This document shows, piece after piece, positions 5,734 through 14,145 of a stretch of 15,193 nt of DNA. The notes under the pieces were generated by a model. That model was not told the DNA's origin and did not search any database. It saw only the letters and a list, made by a program, of their open reading frames with translations. Position 1 is the first letter of the stretch, and the number at the start of each line of letters is the position of its first letter. The position numbers and the translations under genes were made by a program. Source of the stretch: Treponema sp. (GTDB taxonomy: Bacteria; Spirochaetota; Spirochaetia; Treponematales; Breznakiellaceae); the NCBI GenBank assembly GCA_031267115.1, contig JAIRZS010000274.1, positions 1 through 15,193 on the forward strand, in the 5' to 3' direction.

Positions 5734-8700
5734 GTGATAAATTTTAAAAAAGTTTTCCGTGAAAACTACAAACAGCTTCTGTTCGTTTTTTTTGCGTTTG
5801 TTATAATAATTCTCCTCGTCTGCGCATTTACCGCTGTCAGGATGAATCGTTTTTTGGCCAACAGTTCTGCACTGATCCTGGAATCGGCGGAAGACAAAAT
5901 GCGCCTTAAATTCCAGGAGATTACGACGAGTCTTGTAAATGTATCCATAACGGTGAACCAGATGAAGGGAAACAACATACCCTTCTCCGAAATCCAGAAT
6001 TACCTTGCGGATTTTGGGAACTCCGCGCGTTCGTCCCCGGATATCCTTCCGGGTTTCCAGAATATCGTGGGGGTGATAGAGGGGAATTTTATCTGCGACG
6101 AAGCCCGCCTGCTTTCCACGACTTTCGATCCCTACCGGCAGCCCTGGTACCAGTCCCTGCTGCAAGAATCTTCCAGGGAGGCTTTTGCCGGCCCGTATTA
6201 TGAATCTTATTCCAAAACTATGGTAATTTCCGCCTCGATGCTGCTGCGGGGAAAAAACCAGGATATCTACGGGGTTCTGGCAATAGAGGTGAGCGTCCGC
6301 GACATTACCGATTTTGTCGATTCGCTCCAGATTATTTCGGGCGGTTACGGGATACTGCTGACGCCCGAGATGAGGATTGTCGCCCACCGGTACGGCCAGA
6401 TGCTCGGGGCGAAGTTTACCGACATCGATCCGGATTTTAGGGAACTGTCGCGCGCTTTGATTTCCGGCGGCGGGGAAACTATTTCCGCCGAGTACCGGCG
6501 GCCCTACGGCGCGACAATCACCTTTTTCCGAAGGATGGACAACAACTGGTTTATCGGGATTTCCACGCCGAAGGGGGACTATTACCGGGAATTGTACATA
6601 ACGATCCTGTTTACGATCCTGATGGGCTTTGGTGTAATGCTTACGCTCGCGTACTTTCTGATCCGGCTTACCGTAGAAAAGATACAGAGCGACGATGAAA
6701 ACAGGGCAAAGTCGTCGTTTCTTGCCCGGGTGAGCCATGAGATCCGTACACCCATGAATTCGATTCTGGGGATGTCGGAGATCATCATGCGCAAGAATAT
6801 CAGCGAGGAAATATACGAGTACATTTCCGCCATCCGGCAGTCGGGGACGACACTGCTTTCGATTATCAACGACATTCTCGATTTTTCAAAAATAGAGTCC
6901 GGCAAAGTAATAATTGAAACGAAGCTCTACAATATATCTTCCCTGATCAACGATGTGGCAAACGTGATACGGATCCGGCTGATGGATAAGCCTATTGATT
7001 TTTTCATAAGCGTGGACAGCCGTATCCCCGCCGGGCTTGTCGGGGACGAGGTGCGGATAAGGCAAATATTGATCAACCTCCTGAATAACGCGGTAAAGTA
7101 CACCATGGAGGGGTATATACTCCTGGATATAAAGGCGGAAATTTTCGGGGCCAGAGAGCTTAGGCTTATAATAAAGGTACAGGACAGCGGCATAGGCATC
7201 AGGCGCGAGGATATGGGCAGCCTTTTCACCGACTTTGCCCGCATGGATTTGGACAAAAATCTGCGTGTCGAAGGCGCGGGCCTCGGCCTTTCCATTACAA
7301 AGACCTTCTGTACCGCCATGGGCGGGGATATCAGCGTGGAAAGCGAGTACGGGAAAGGTTCCGTGTTTACCGCCCAGGTGATCCAGGGCTATAACGACCC
7401 GCAGACGGCGGCGGTTGTCAAATCCCCGGAAACACAAAAAGTGCTTCTCCTTGAAGAAAGGCCCATGTTCGCGGAACAGTTTCTCGACGCCATGGGCAAC
7501 CTTGGGGTAAGCGTCGACAGGTCCCAAAATATAGACGATTTTATTGACGGCATTGCCAAAGAGGGTTCCGGGAAACACTACGATTACGCCTTTGTTTCTT
7601 CCCGATACGCGGACCGCAGTATTCCTGCCTGGCGGCAGGCTATGTCAAAGGTCAAGCTTGTTATTATGATCGAAATAGGGGACATATCCGGCTACCGGAA
7701 TGTGGGGAGCGTGCATCTGCCGGTTTATTCGACGATACTTGCCAACCTGCTCAACGGGGACATGAACATAAACCACAGCCTGTACGATTTCCGGATACGC
7801 ATCACCGCCCCGGACGCGAAGGCGCTGATTGTGGACGATATCGCCACCAATCTGCGGGTTGCCGCAGAACTGATGACCCCTTACGGACTTACTATAGACA
7901 CCTGCCTTTCCGGGGCCAAAGCCATAGAAATGGTAAAACACAACAAGTACGATATTGTTTTTATGGACCACATGATGCCCGGGATGGACGGCATTGCGGC
8001 CACTGCGGCTATCCGCGCAATGGCCGCCGCCGATCCTTATTACGGCACTTTGCCGGTCATTATGCTCACCGCCAACGCTGTTTCAGGGCAGCGGGAAATG
8101 TTCCTCCGGAACGGCATAGACGATTTTCTGCCCAAGCCCATCGAGGTGAAGCATCTGAACGATATTCTGGAAAGGTGGATACCCAAGGCAAAGCAGAAAA
8201 AGTCTTCCAGCCCCATTCTTTGGGATTTTGAGGAAGACCGCTCGCTGTTTTCCATTAATGGGGTGAACGCCCAGGAAGGGCTGCGGAACGCGGGGGATTC
8301 CCTAAAGGCATATAAAAAAGTGCTGGCGGTTTTTGCCGGCGACGCGGACGAACGCATACCCCAGATACAGGCGGCCCTGTCCGCGCTGAATCTGGGTCTG
8401 TACACCACCCTGGTTCACGCGATAAAGGGGGCCTCCCGGAGCATAGGCGCCGATTATATCGGTGAGCTTGCCGCCGAACTGGAAGAAGCGGGCCACGCGG
8501 AAAACATATTTATGATCCGGGAGAAAACCGGCATATTCCTTGAAAAGCTGCAAATACTGCGGGATTCAATAGCGGAGACCCTTGATATTTCAGACAAGGG
8601 CGAGGAAGAGGAATGGGACAGGGAAAAGATGTTTTCCGCCCTGGACCTTGAAGGATTGAGGGAAGCCCTGGCCGGCATGGAAACTGAACTGGTGAACAGG

Positions 8701-8850
8701 AAGCTGGCCGAATACGGCGAAGCCGTCCTGCCGAAACAGGTTCGGGACTGTATAGAAGACATTGAACAGGACGTGCTGCTTTTTGATTACGACAAAGCCA
8801 TAGATAGAATTGACGCCCTTTTGGGCGGAAACAAAAAAGAGGGGCAATAA
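5734..8850 (+). CDS. Hybrid sensor histidine kinase: dCache, HisKA, HATPase, pseudo-receiver, receiver, HPt
   Basis: This is a 1038-residue membrane kinase. Domains in order are membrane helix 14-34, extracellular dCache-like sensor about 38-285, membrane helix 287-310, HisKA with phospho-His335 (VSHEIRTP), an ATPase domain with N box (ILINLLNNAVKYT), DSGIGI and GAGLGL, a degenerate receiver (about 568-675), an intact receiver with Asp745 in FMDHMMP, and an HPt domain (about 838-945) with His895 (LVHAIKGASRSIG). A further 90-residue acidic helical tail follows. In the first receiver Ser622 sits where the phospho-Asp should be and Glu-Glu replaces the Asp pair. The frame runs up to a TTG at 5701 with AGGGGG only three bases before it. 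The GTG at 5734, with AAAAGG nine bases upstream, is preferred. It starts an operon with the next two genes, four bases apart from the first. Confidence 0.92.
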   Translation: MINFKKVFRENYKQLLFVFFAFVIIILLVCAFTAVRMNRFLANSSALILESAEDKMRLKFQEITTSLVNVSITVNQMKGNNIPFSEIQNYLADFGNSARSSPDILPGFQNIVGVIEGNFICDEARLLSTTFDPYRQPWYQSLLQESSREAFAGPYYESYSKTMVISASMLLRGKNQDIYGVLAIEVSVRDITDFVDSLQIISGGYGILLTPEMRIVAHRYGQMLGAKFTDIDPDFRELSRALISGGGETISAEYRRPYGATITFFRRMDNNWFIGISTPKGDYYRELYITILFTILMGFGVMLTLAYFLIRLTVEKIQSDDENRAKSSFLARVSHEIRTPMNSILGMSEIIMRKNISEEIYEYISAIRQSGTTLLSIINDILDFSKIESGKVIIETKLYNISSLINDVANVIRIRLMDKPIDFFISVDSRIPAGLVGDEVRIRQILINLLNNAVKYTMEGYILLDIKAEIFGARELRLIIKVQDSGIGIRREDMGSLFTDFARMDLDKNLRVEGAGLGLSITKTFCTAMGGDISVESEYGKGSVFTAQVIQGYNDPQTAAVVKSPETQKVLLLEERPMFAEQFLDAMGNLGVSVDRSQNIDDFIDGIAKEGSGKHYDYAFVSSRYADRSIPAWRQAMSKVKLVIMIEIGDISGYRNVGSVHLPVYSTILANLLNGDMNINHSLYDFRIRITAPDAKALIVDDIATNLRVAAELMTPYGLTIDTCLSGAKAIEMVKHNKYDIVFMDHMMPGMDGIAATAAIRAMAAADPYYGTLPVIMLTANAVSGQREMFLRNGIDDFLPKPIEVKHLNDILERWIPKAKQKKSSSPILWDFEEDRSLFSINGVNAQEGLRNAGDSLKAYKKVLAVFAGDADERIPQIQAALSALNLGLYTTLVHAIKGASRSIGADYIGELAAELEEAGHAENIFMIREKTGIFLEKLQILRDSIAETLDISDKGEEEEWDREKMFSALDLEGLREALAGMETELVNRKLAEYGEAVLPKQVRDCIEDIEQDVLLFDYDKAIDRIDALLGGNKKEGQ

Positions 8851-8854
8851 ACCG

Positions 8855-10990
8855 ATGGCACCGCTGCTGTTCCAGCCCGCGGCCGGTGTTTTTATCGCTG
8901 CCGGAATCGCCTTGCTGGGCTTGACTATTGTTATCCTGAACAGGCGCCGGCTTGATTGGCGCGGCCTGGGGTGGGATTCAGTGGCGGACAAACTTGCCGA
9001 CGCGGTTATTGTTATCGACAAAAAACAGAAGATCGTCAATGTTAATCCCGCGTTTTACGCCTGTTTTCCCGGCTTTTCCTGCATCAAAGATTCCACTACC
9101 CTGCCGGAATTTACCGCCTATCTCCGGGGTCTTATTCACGGCGTGCGCCCCCGGTCCCTGCTTGACAATTTGTCCCTGCCTGACGATCCCGGCGTCCGGC
9201 GGAAATTTCCGGAAAACGATCCCGGCCTTCCCCGGCAAAACACCGGGGAATTTACCGTAAGCCGCCCTGAAAAGCGGAGTTTCTCCGCCAGGTGGCAGGA
9301 TATTTACCGCGGCAGACGCCTCGCGGGCCGGGTTATTATACTGAACGATATTAGCCCCTACCGTAGCGCGATAAACCGGATTGCCAAACTCAAACGGCGG
9401 GCGGAGGCGGCGTCCCGTTCCAAAAGCGAATTCCTCGCTACGGTAAGCCACGAGATCCGCACCCCCCTTACCGCAATAATGGGTTTTTCGGAAATACTGC
9501 TGCAAAAGGATATTTCCGGGAATGTCCGCGCGGATCTGGAGAAAATTTACAATTCCGGCTCCGTGCTTTTGGGGATTATCAGCGATATTCTGGATATTTC
9601 AAAAATAGAATCGGGAAACCTGTCGCTTGTTCCTGCTGAGTATGAAATTTCGAGGCTTATTAACGATACGATCCACCTTAACCTGGTACGCATCGGCCCG
9701 AAGCCCGTCAAATTCAGCCTTGACATAGACGACACTATCCCCCGCCTGCTTATCGGGGACGAACTAAGGGTAAAGCAAATACTGAACAACCTCCTTTCCA
9801 ACGCGATCAAGTACACCGACGGGGGGGACGTGGCGCTGGATGTGCGCTGGAAAAGAGAGGGGGACAGCGACGCGGTACTGAGCTTTAAGGTAAGCGATAC
9901 CGGGCAGGGAATAAAACAGGAGGATCTGGAAAGGATCTTTACCCGGTACGTCCAGCTTGATAATCCGGTAAACAGGAATATCATGGGGACCGGCCTGGGG
10001 CTTTCCATTACCAGGACTCTGGCCGGGCTTATGGACGGCGCCGTCACGGCGGAAAGCGAATACGGCAGGGGCAGTACTTTTACCGCGGTCATCCGGCAGG
10101 GCATTCCCGCCGCCGAGCCTATCGGGGCCGAAACCGCCGGCAGGCTCAGGCAGTTTGAGTTTGCCGGCTCCCGGAACCAGGACAGGCGGGGGCTGTTCCG
10201 TACCAGGATGCCGGACGGCAGGATATTGATGGTAGACGATATGCAGATAAATATTGACGTGCTGCGGGGCCTCGCGCAGCCATACGGCCTAACCGTAGAC
10301 GGGGTTACCGACGGGCCGGGCGCGGTAGAACTGGCGCGCCTGGAAAAACCGCGCTACGATTTGATCTTCATGGATCACCTGATGGCCGGTATGGACGGGA
10401 TCGAAACGGCCCGGAACATCCGTGCCCTGGGAACGGAGTATGCCCAAAAGGTGCCTATTGTAGCGCTTTCGGCCAACGCGGTTATGAGAAACTCGGATAT
10501 TTTCCTGCGGAACGGAATAAACGATTTCCTTGCCAAGCCTGTCGATACGCAAGAATTGAACGAAATCCTGGAAAAATGGATACCCCGCGAAAAACAGGTA
10601 CAAGGCGATCCGGAAAGCGGGGAGCGGCAGGCTTTGGGCCAGTTCCCTCATATCCCCGGGATAGACGTTGAGGCGGGGATAGTAAATACCGGCGGTACAG
10701 CGGAAAAGTACAGGCGGATTTTGAAGATATTTCTCCAGGATACCGAAACGCGGCTTGTCCGGCTTCAGGAAGTTTTGGAAAAAGCCGATTATGAGCAGTA
10801 CGCGCTTTTGGTTCATTCCATTAAAGGCGCGTTCAGAATCATCGGGGCAATGGACGCAGCGGATACCGCCGCGCGTATCGAAGAAATCGCCAGGTCCGGG
10901 GACGCGGACGCCCTTGCCGCCAAACACGGGATTTTCACGGAACAGCTTGCCCTGACCATGAAAAATGTATCGGAAGCGCTCCTCTTATGA
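8855..10990 (+). CDS. Hybrid sensor histidine kinase: single membrane helix, PAS, HisKA, HATPase, receiver, HPt
   Basis: This is a 711-residue kinase paralogous to its upstream neighbour in the kinase core. It has one N-terminal membrane helix (about 8-28), a PAS-like domain (about 42-155, from DAVIVIDKKQKIVNVNPAF to VIILNDIS), HisKA with His199 (VSHEIRTP), an ATPase domain (ILNNLLSNAIKYT, DTGQGI, GTGLGL), a receiver with Asp507 in FMDHLMAG (Ala replaces the usual Pro) and an HPt domain with His654 (LVHSIKGAFRIIG). It has no extracellular sensor domain and no second, degenerate receiver. The frame begins at a TTG at 8810, inside the upstream gene; the ATG at 8855 is chosen because GAGGGG at 8839-8844 precedes it and the gap to the previous stop is four bases. 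The PAS resembles those that follow 7TM sensor domains, so it may sense a cytoplasmic or membrane signal or partner with the upstream kinase (inference). Confidence 0.9.
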   Translation: MAPLLFQPAAGVFIAAGIALLGLTIVILNRRRLDWRGLGWDSVADKLADAVIVIDKKQKIVNVNPAFYACFPGFSCIKDSTTLPEFTAYLRGLIHGVRPRSLLDNLSLPDDPGVRRKFPENDPGLPRQNTGEFTVSRPEKRSFSARWQDIYRGRRLAGRVIILNDISPYRSAINRIAKLKRRAEAASRSKSEFLATVSHEIRTPLTAIMGFSEILLQKDISGNVRADLEKIYNSGSVLLGIISDILDISKIESGNLSLVPAEYEISRLINDTIHLNLVRIGPKPVKFSLDIDDTIPRLLIGDELRVKQILNNLLSNAIKYTDGGDVALDVRWKREGDSDAVLSFKVSDTGQGIKQEDLERIFTRYVQLDNPVNRNIMGTGLGLSITRTLAGLMDGAVTAESEYGRGSTFTAVIRQGIPAAEPIGAETAGRLRQFEFAGSRNQDRRGLFRTRMPDGRILMVDDMQINIDVLRGLAQPYGLTVDGVTDGPGAVELARLEKPRYDLIFMDHLMAGMDGIETARNIRALGTEYAQKVPIVALSANAVMRNSDIFLRNGINDFLAKPVDTQELNEILEKWIPREKQVQGDPESGERQALGQFPHIPGIDVEAGIVNTGGTAEKYRRILKIFLQDTETRLVRLQEVLEKADYEQYALLVHSIKGAFRIIGAMDAADTAARIEEIARSGDADALAAKHGIFTEQLALTMKNVSEALLL

Positions 10991-12207
10991 AACGCCTTTT
11001 TTCCGCAGCAGTATTGCTGCTTGCCTTGCTGTCCTGCCCCCTTCCCTCCGGGGCGGAAGAATTTTTCTACAAACACCGGGCCGGCGATAAATACCGCATC
11101 CTCTCTACGGTGAGGGAAGATGTCTACATTGACCGCCGCCTAAGCCACAGCGCCCTGATACTTAACCGCATTGCCGTAACCATAGAGGGCCTTTCCGGTA
11201 GCGGCAGGGCCAGGCACAGCGCTGTTTTTGATACAGCCGAAAGCACACGGGCCTCCGGAACCGCCGGGGAAAACCGGGGCTTCTCCTGGGCCAGGGAATA
11301 CCATTCCGTGTTTGACCGGGACGAGCTCGGCTATGTCTACATAGGCCGGGAATATTTTATGCCCGTAGTACGGAATGTGCCGGTGTTCCCGCGCGGGAAC
11401 ATCGAACCCGGCGAAACCTGGACCGCGGAAGGCCACGAGGCCCACGATTTCCGCGACACTTTCGGCGTTCCCGATCCCTACCGCATCCCGTTCACCGCGC
11501 ACTACAGCTACCTGGGCGAACGCGAATGGAAGGGAAGCCTCTATCCCGCCATAGAAGTAAAGTACCGTATTCAAAACGATTCGCCGGAGGCAAGGGGGCA
11601 GCTCTGGCCCCGCCGCATCCGGGGAAGCTCGGACCAGATAATATTTTGGGACCGCGAACTGGGGCAGCCCCGTTCCTACCGGGAACAATTTACCATGGCC
11701 TTCGAACTCGCGAATGGCCGGACAGTCGAATACCGGGGCGAGGCCGAGGCGGAGATTCTGGAAGCGGCGGCTATGGACCGGGAAAAGATCGCCGGGGAGA
11801 TCGCCAAAGCTATCGAGGAACTGAAAGTGGAGGATGTTTCGGTACGGATAGACAGCAAGGGCGTTACCTTAAGCCTTGAAGACATACAATTCCTCCCGGA
11901 CTCCGCCCGCCTAATGGCGCAGGAGCAGGACAAGCTTAACAGGATTGCCGAAATACTGGGGCGCTATGCCGGCCGCGACATTGAGGTGGCCGGGCATACC
12001 GCCCTCGCGGGAACCGCCGCCGGCCGCGAAAAGCTGTCCCAGGAACGCGCCGCCGCCGTGGCGGACTACCTTATCGGCAAGGGCGCCAGGAGCGCCGACC
12101 GGGTCATCATACGGGGCTACGGCGCCGAGCGCCCGGCCGCCGGCAACGCCACGGAAGAGGGAAGGCGGCGCAACCGCAGGGTAGAGATTACCATACTTGA
12201 AAACTGA
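10987..12207 (+). CDS. Exported OmpA-like domain protein with altered peptidoglycan-binding motif
   Basis: This is a 406-residue envelope protein. It has a signal sequence with two readings: cleavage after SGA (residue 22), or lipid attachment at Cys17 in LLSC, a loose spirochaetal lipobox. A beta-rich region of about 240 residues that I do not recognise is followed by a helical linker (about 256-285, AMDREKIAGEIAKAIEELKV) and a C-terminal OmpA domain (about 290-406) ending GRRRNRRVEITI. The OmpA motif reads GHTALAG, so Ala339 takes the place of the Asp that binds diaminopimelate in OmpA/Pal proteins, while Arg354 (SQERA) is kept. Spirochaete peptidoglycan is known to use ornithine. From memory, T. 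pallidum Tp0624 is a comparable multidomain protein with a divergent OmpA domain; homology is not tested. Its start overlaps the kinase stop as ATGA, so it is translationally coupled to the kinases. Confidence 0.85.
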   Translation: MKRLFSAAVLLLALLSCPLPSGAEEFFYKHRAGDKYRILSTVREDVYIDRRLSHSALILNRIAVTIEGLSGSGRARHSAVFDTAESTRASGTAGENRGFSWAREYHSVFDRDELGYVYIGREYFMPVVRNVPVFPRGNIEPGETWTAEGHEAHDFRDTFGVPDPYRIPFTAHYSYLGEREWKGSLYPAIEVKYRIQNDSPEARGQLWPRRIRGSSDQIIFWDRELGQPRSYREQFTMAFELANGRTVEYRGEAEAEILEAAAMDREKIAGEIAKAIEELKVEDVSVRIDSKGVTLSLEDIQFLPDSARLMAQEQDKLNRIAEILGRYAGRDIEVAGHTALAGTAAGREKLSQERAAAVADYLIGKGARSADRVIIRGYGAERPAAGNATEEGRRRNRRVEITILEN

Positions 12208-12225
12208 GGTATTTTCTGGTATTCT
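12197..12225 (+). promoter_or_regulatory. Promoter candidate for prs inside the end of the OmpA-like gene, consistent with a leaderless transcript
   Basis: TTGAAA (12197-12202) is followed after exactly 17 bases by TATTCT (12220-12225), preceded by TG at 12217-12218 (extended -10). The ATG of prs is eight bases after the -10 box. The only Shine-Dalgarno-like run (GAGG) lies over 20 bases upstream, too far to serve. Confidence 0.45.
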
Positions 12226-12233
12226 GGCTCTAG

Positions 12234-13466
12234 ATGAACTATTCCAGCCCCGCTAATCTTGCCGTTCTTGCGTGTCCCGGCGGAGAGGTATTTGCCGACG
12301 AGGTGATATTCCATTTGAAACGGTACTATCACCGCAAGTTTAGCAAAACCGCGGCGGCCCTGGCAAAAAAGTACAGTATAGACGCCAGTACGGCAATCCG
12401 GCATATAAGCTTTCTGAATGACGCATCCTCCTGCGCCGGGGATGCCGCAAAAAACATACCCGTCTCCCATGCTTTGCGGATCAAGGTACCGGCCCGTTTT
12501 TCCATGTTCCCCAACGGGGAGATTAAGTCGGAGATTCTCGAGTCGATCCGGGGCAAGGATGTGTATATCATCCAGGACCCCGAAAACCACTACCCGGTTA
12601 ATTTCAACGGCGGCACCCTGACTAAAAGCCTTTCGGTTAACGATCACCTGATGACGATATTCGTAACCGTGGACGCGGTAAAACAGGCCGGGGCGGACAG
12701 GATTACGCTGATTGTTCCGATCTATCCCTATGCGCGGCAGCACCGGAAAAAAGGCCGCGAGGGGGTTACCGCCGCACGCGTGGGCCTTGTCCTTGAAAGC
12801 CTCGGAGTGGACCGAGTCATTACCCTGGACATACACTCGCGGGAAATTGGAAACGCGTTTAACTTTATGCGCCTGGAAAATCTTCACGCAAGCTACCAGA
12901 TTACCCGGCAGCTCGCGAAATTCCCTGAAATCCAGCAGGGGGATTTTGTCGTGGTGTCCCCCGATACGGGCGCCGTAGACCGAAATAAATTTTACGCCAC
13001 CGCCTTTAAAAAGCCCCTGGCGCTGCTCTACAAGGAGCGCGACTATTCCAAGGTAACAAAGGACGCGATGGACAACAATATTTCCGAAATAAAGCTGCTG
13101 GGGAATGTAAAAGACAAGACGGTCTTTATGGCTGACGATATGCTCGGCACTGGGGGTACCCTGCTCAAGGCGATGCGCTTCCTCAAGGAACAGGGTGCGG
13201 GAAAGGTTATCTGCGCCATAAGCCTTCCCCTGTTTTCCGGAAACGCGATTGAGTATTTTGACAACGCCTATAAAGAAGGGCTTTTTTACCGCATCATCGG
13301 CACCAACGCCATTTACCAGGAAGAACTATTGAAGCGCGAGTGGTATATCAGCGTAAACATTACAAAGCTCTTTGCCCAGACCATCTCCAGGCTCCATCAG
13401 GGGCAGTCCCTAAGCTCACTTCTGGATAACAGAGAAGTAATAGAAAAACTTTTAGCGATCAATTGA
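12234..13466 (+). CDS. prs: Ribose-phosphate pyrophosphokinase (PRPP synthetase), long divergent form
   Basis: The predicted reaction is ribose 5-phosphate plus ATP to PRPP and AMP in the cytoplasm, feeding nucleotide, histidine, tryptophan and NAD synthesis. Family motifs are clear: FPNGEIKSEI (92-101), the long helix and ATP-binding part DHLMTIFVTVDAVKQAGA to YARQHRK (137-172), LDIHS with His201, VVSPDTGAVDR (240-250), the catalytic Lys267/Arg269 in YKERD, and the PRPP loop ADDMLGTGGTL (300-310). At 410 residues it is about 95 longer than the usual enzyme of roughly 315. The excess is mostly N-terminal: residues 1-85 hold an extra segment ahead of FPNGE. No close ribosome binding site precedes the ATG. 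It is followed after 16 bases by a HAD hydrolase gene, probably in one transcript. PRPP synthetase function is secure; regulation by phosphate or ADP cannot be judged. Confidence 0.93.
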   Translation: MNYSSPANLAVLACPGGEVFADEVIFHLKRYYHRKFSKTAAALAKKYSIDASTAIRHISFLNDASSCAGDAAKNIPVSHALRIKVPARFSMFPNGEIKSEILESIRGKDVYIIQDPENHYPVNFNGGTLTKSLSVNDHLMTIFVTVDAVKQAGADRITLIVPIYPYARQHRKKGREGVTAARVGLVLESLGVDRVITLDIHSREIGNAFNFMRLENLHASYQITRQLAKFPEIQQGDFVVVSPDTGAVDRNKFYATAFKKPLALLYKERDYSKVTKDAMDNNISEIKLLGNVKDKTVFMADDMLGTGGTLLKAMRFLKEQGAGKVICAISLPLFSGNAIEYFDNAYKEGLFYRIIGTNAIYQEELLKREWYISVNITKLFAQTISRLHQGQSLSSLLDNREVIEKLLAIN

Positions 13467-13482
13467 CCGTCAAGGGGGCTTG

Positions 13483-14145
13483 GTGAAGATTTTTCTAATC
13501 CCGCAGAAAGCGTCCGCCCTTGTTTTTGACATGGACAATACCCTCTATACCCATGACGAGTACATACGTTTCCAGATCGAAAGCCCCATAAAAAGACTTG
13601 CGGAAAAGCGGGGAATAAGCTTTGACGAGATGAAGGACGCTGTCGCCGCCTACCGTAAAAAACACGCGGAAGAAAACAGGGGCGCCCAGCTTAGCCTGGG
13701 CAACATATTTAAAAGTTTCGGCGTCAGCATGGAGGAGACCATCCGCTGGCGGGAGGAACTCTACAGGCCGGAACTATTCCTCCGCAGGGACAGGGAACTG
13801 CGAAAGGCCCTGCTCCGCCTGTCCGCCCGCTTTTCATTGGGCCTTTATACAAATAACCCCGTACAGGTCGCCGGAAAGACGCTTGCCTGTCTCGGGGTAG
13901 AGGACTGCTTTCCGGTCATTGTGGGGCTGGATACCTGCCTTGTCTCAAAACCGAGCGAGCTTTCCCTTCGGAAAACAGTAGAACTGCTGGGCGCGGATGC
14001 CGGGAGCTGCATTTCCGTAGGGGACCGTTACGACATCGATCTTGCGCTGCCCCTGGAACTGGGCATGGGGGGAATACTGGTGGACGGGGTTTCGGACGTA
14101 TACCGGCTTCCATCAATTTTTGAGGACGCAGGTTTTTGCCTATGA
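13483..14145 (+). CDS. HAD-superfamily hydrolase, possibly a nucleotide 5'-phosphatase
   Basis: This is a 220-residue cytoplasmic phosphatase of HAD subfamily I. All four motifs are present: DMDNT with nucleophile Asp16 and Asp18 (motif I), YTNNP with Thr123 (II), SKPSE with Lys156 (III) and GDRYDID with Asp181 and Asp184/186 (IV). The helical cap lies between motifs I and II at about residues 25-95. The DNTLY form of motif I is typical of pyrimidine 5'-nucleotidase-like members (yeast SDT1 type), and its place after prs fits nucleotide metabolism, but the substrate is inference. A TTG at 13480 is directly before the GTG at 13483; the GTG is preferred, with AAGGGGG at 13472-13478. Its stop overlaps the next start as ATGA. 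Confidence 0.88.
   Translation: MKIFLIPQKASALVFDMDNTLYTHDEYIRFQIESPIKRLAEKRGISFDEMKDAVAAYRKKHAEENRGAQLSLGNIFKSFGVSMEETIRWREELYRPELFLRRDRELRKALLRLSARFSLGLYTNNPVQVAGKTLACLGVEDCFPVIVGLDTCLVSKPSELSLRKTVELLGADAGSCISVGDRYDIDLALPLELGMGGILVDGVSDVYRLPSIFEDAGFCL

Noticed and set aside
5659..7578. Minus-strand frames 5659-6738 and 6886-7578 under the first hybrid kinase
   Set aside because: They are antisense to the kinase and have no domain signal.
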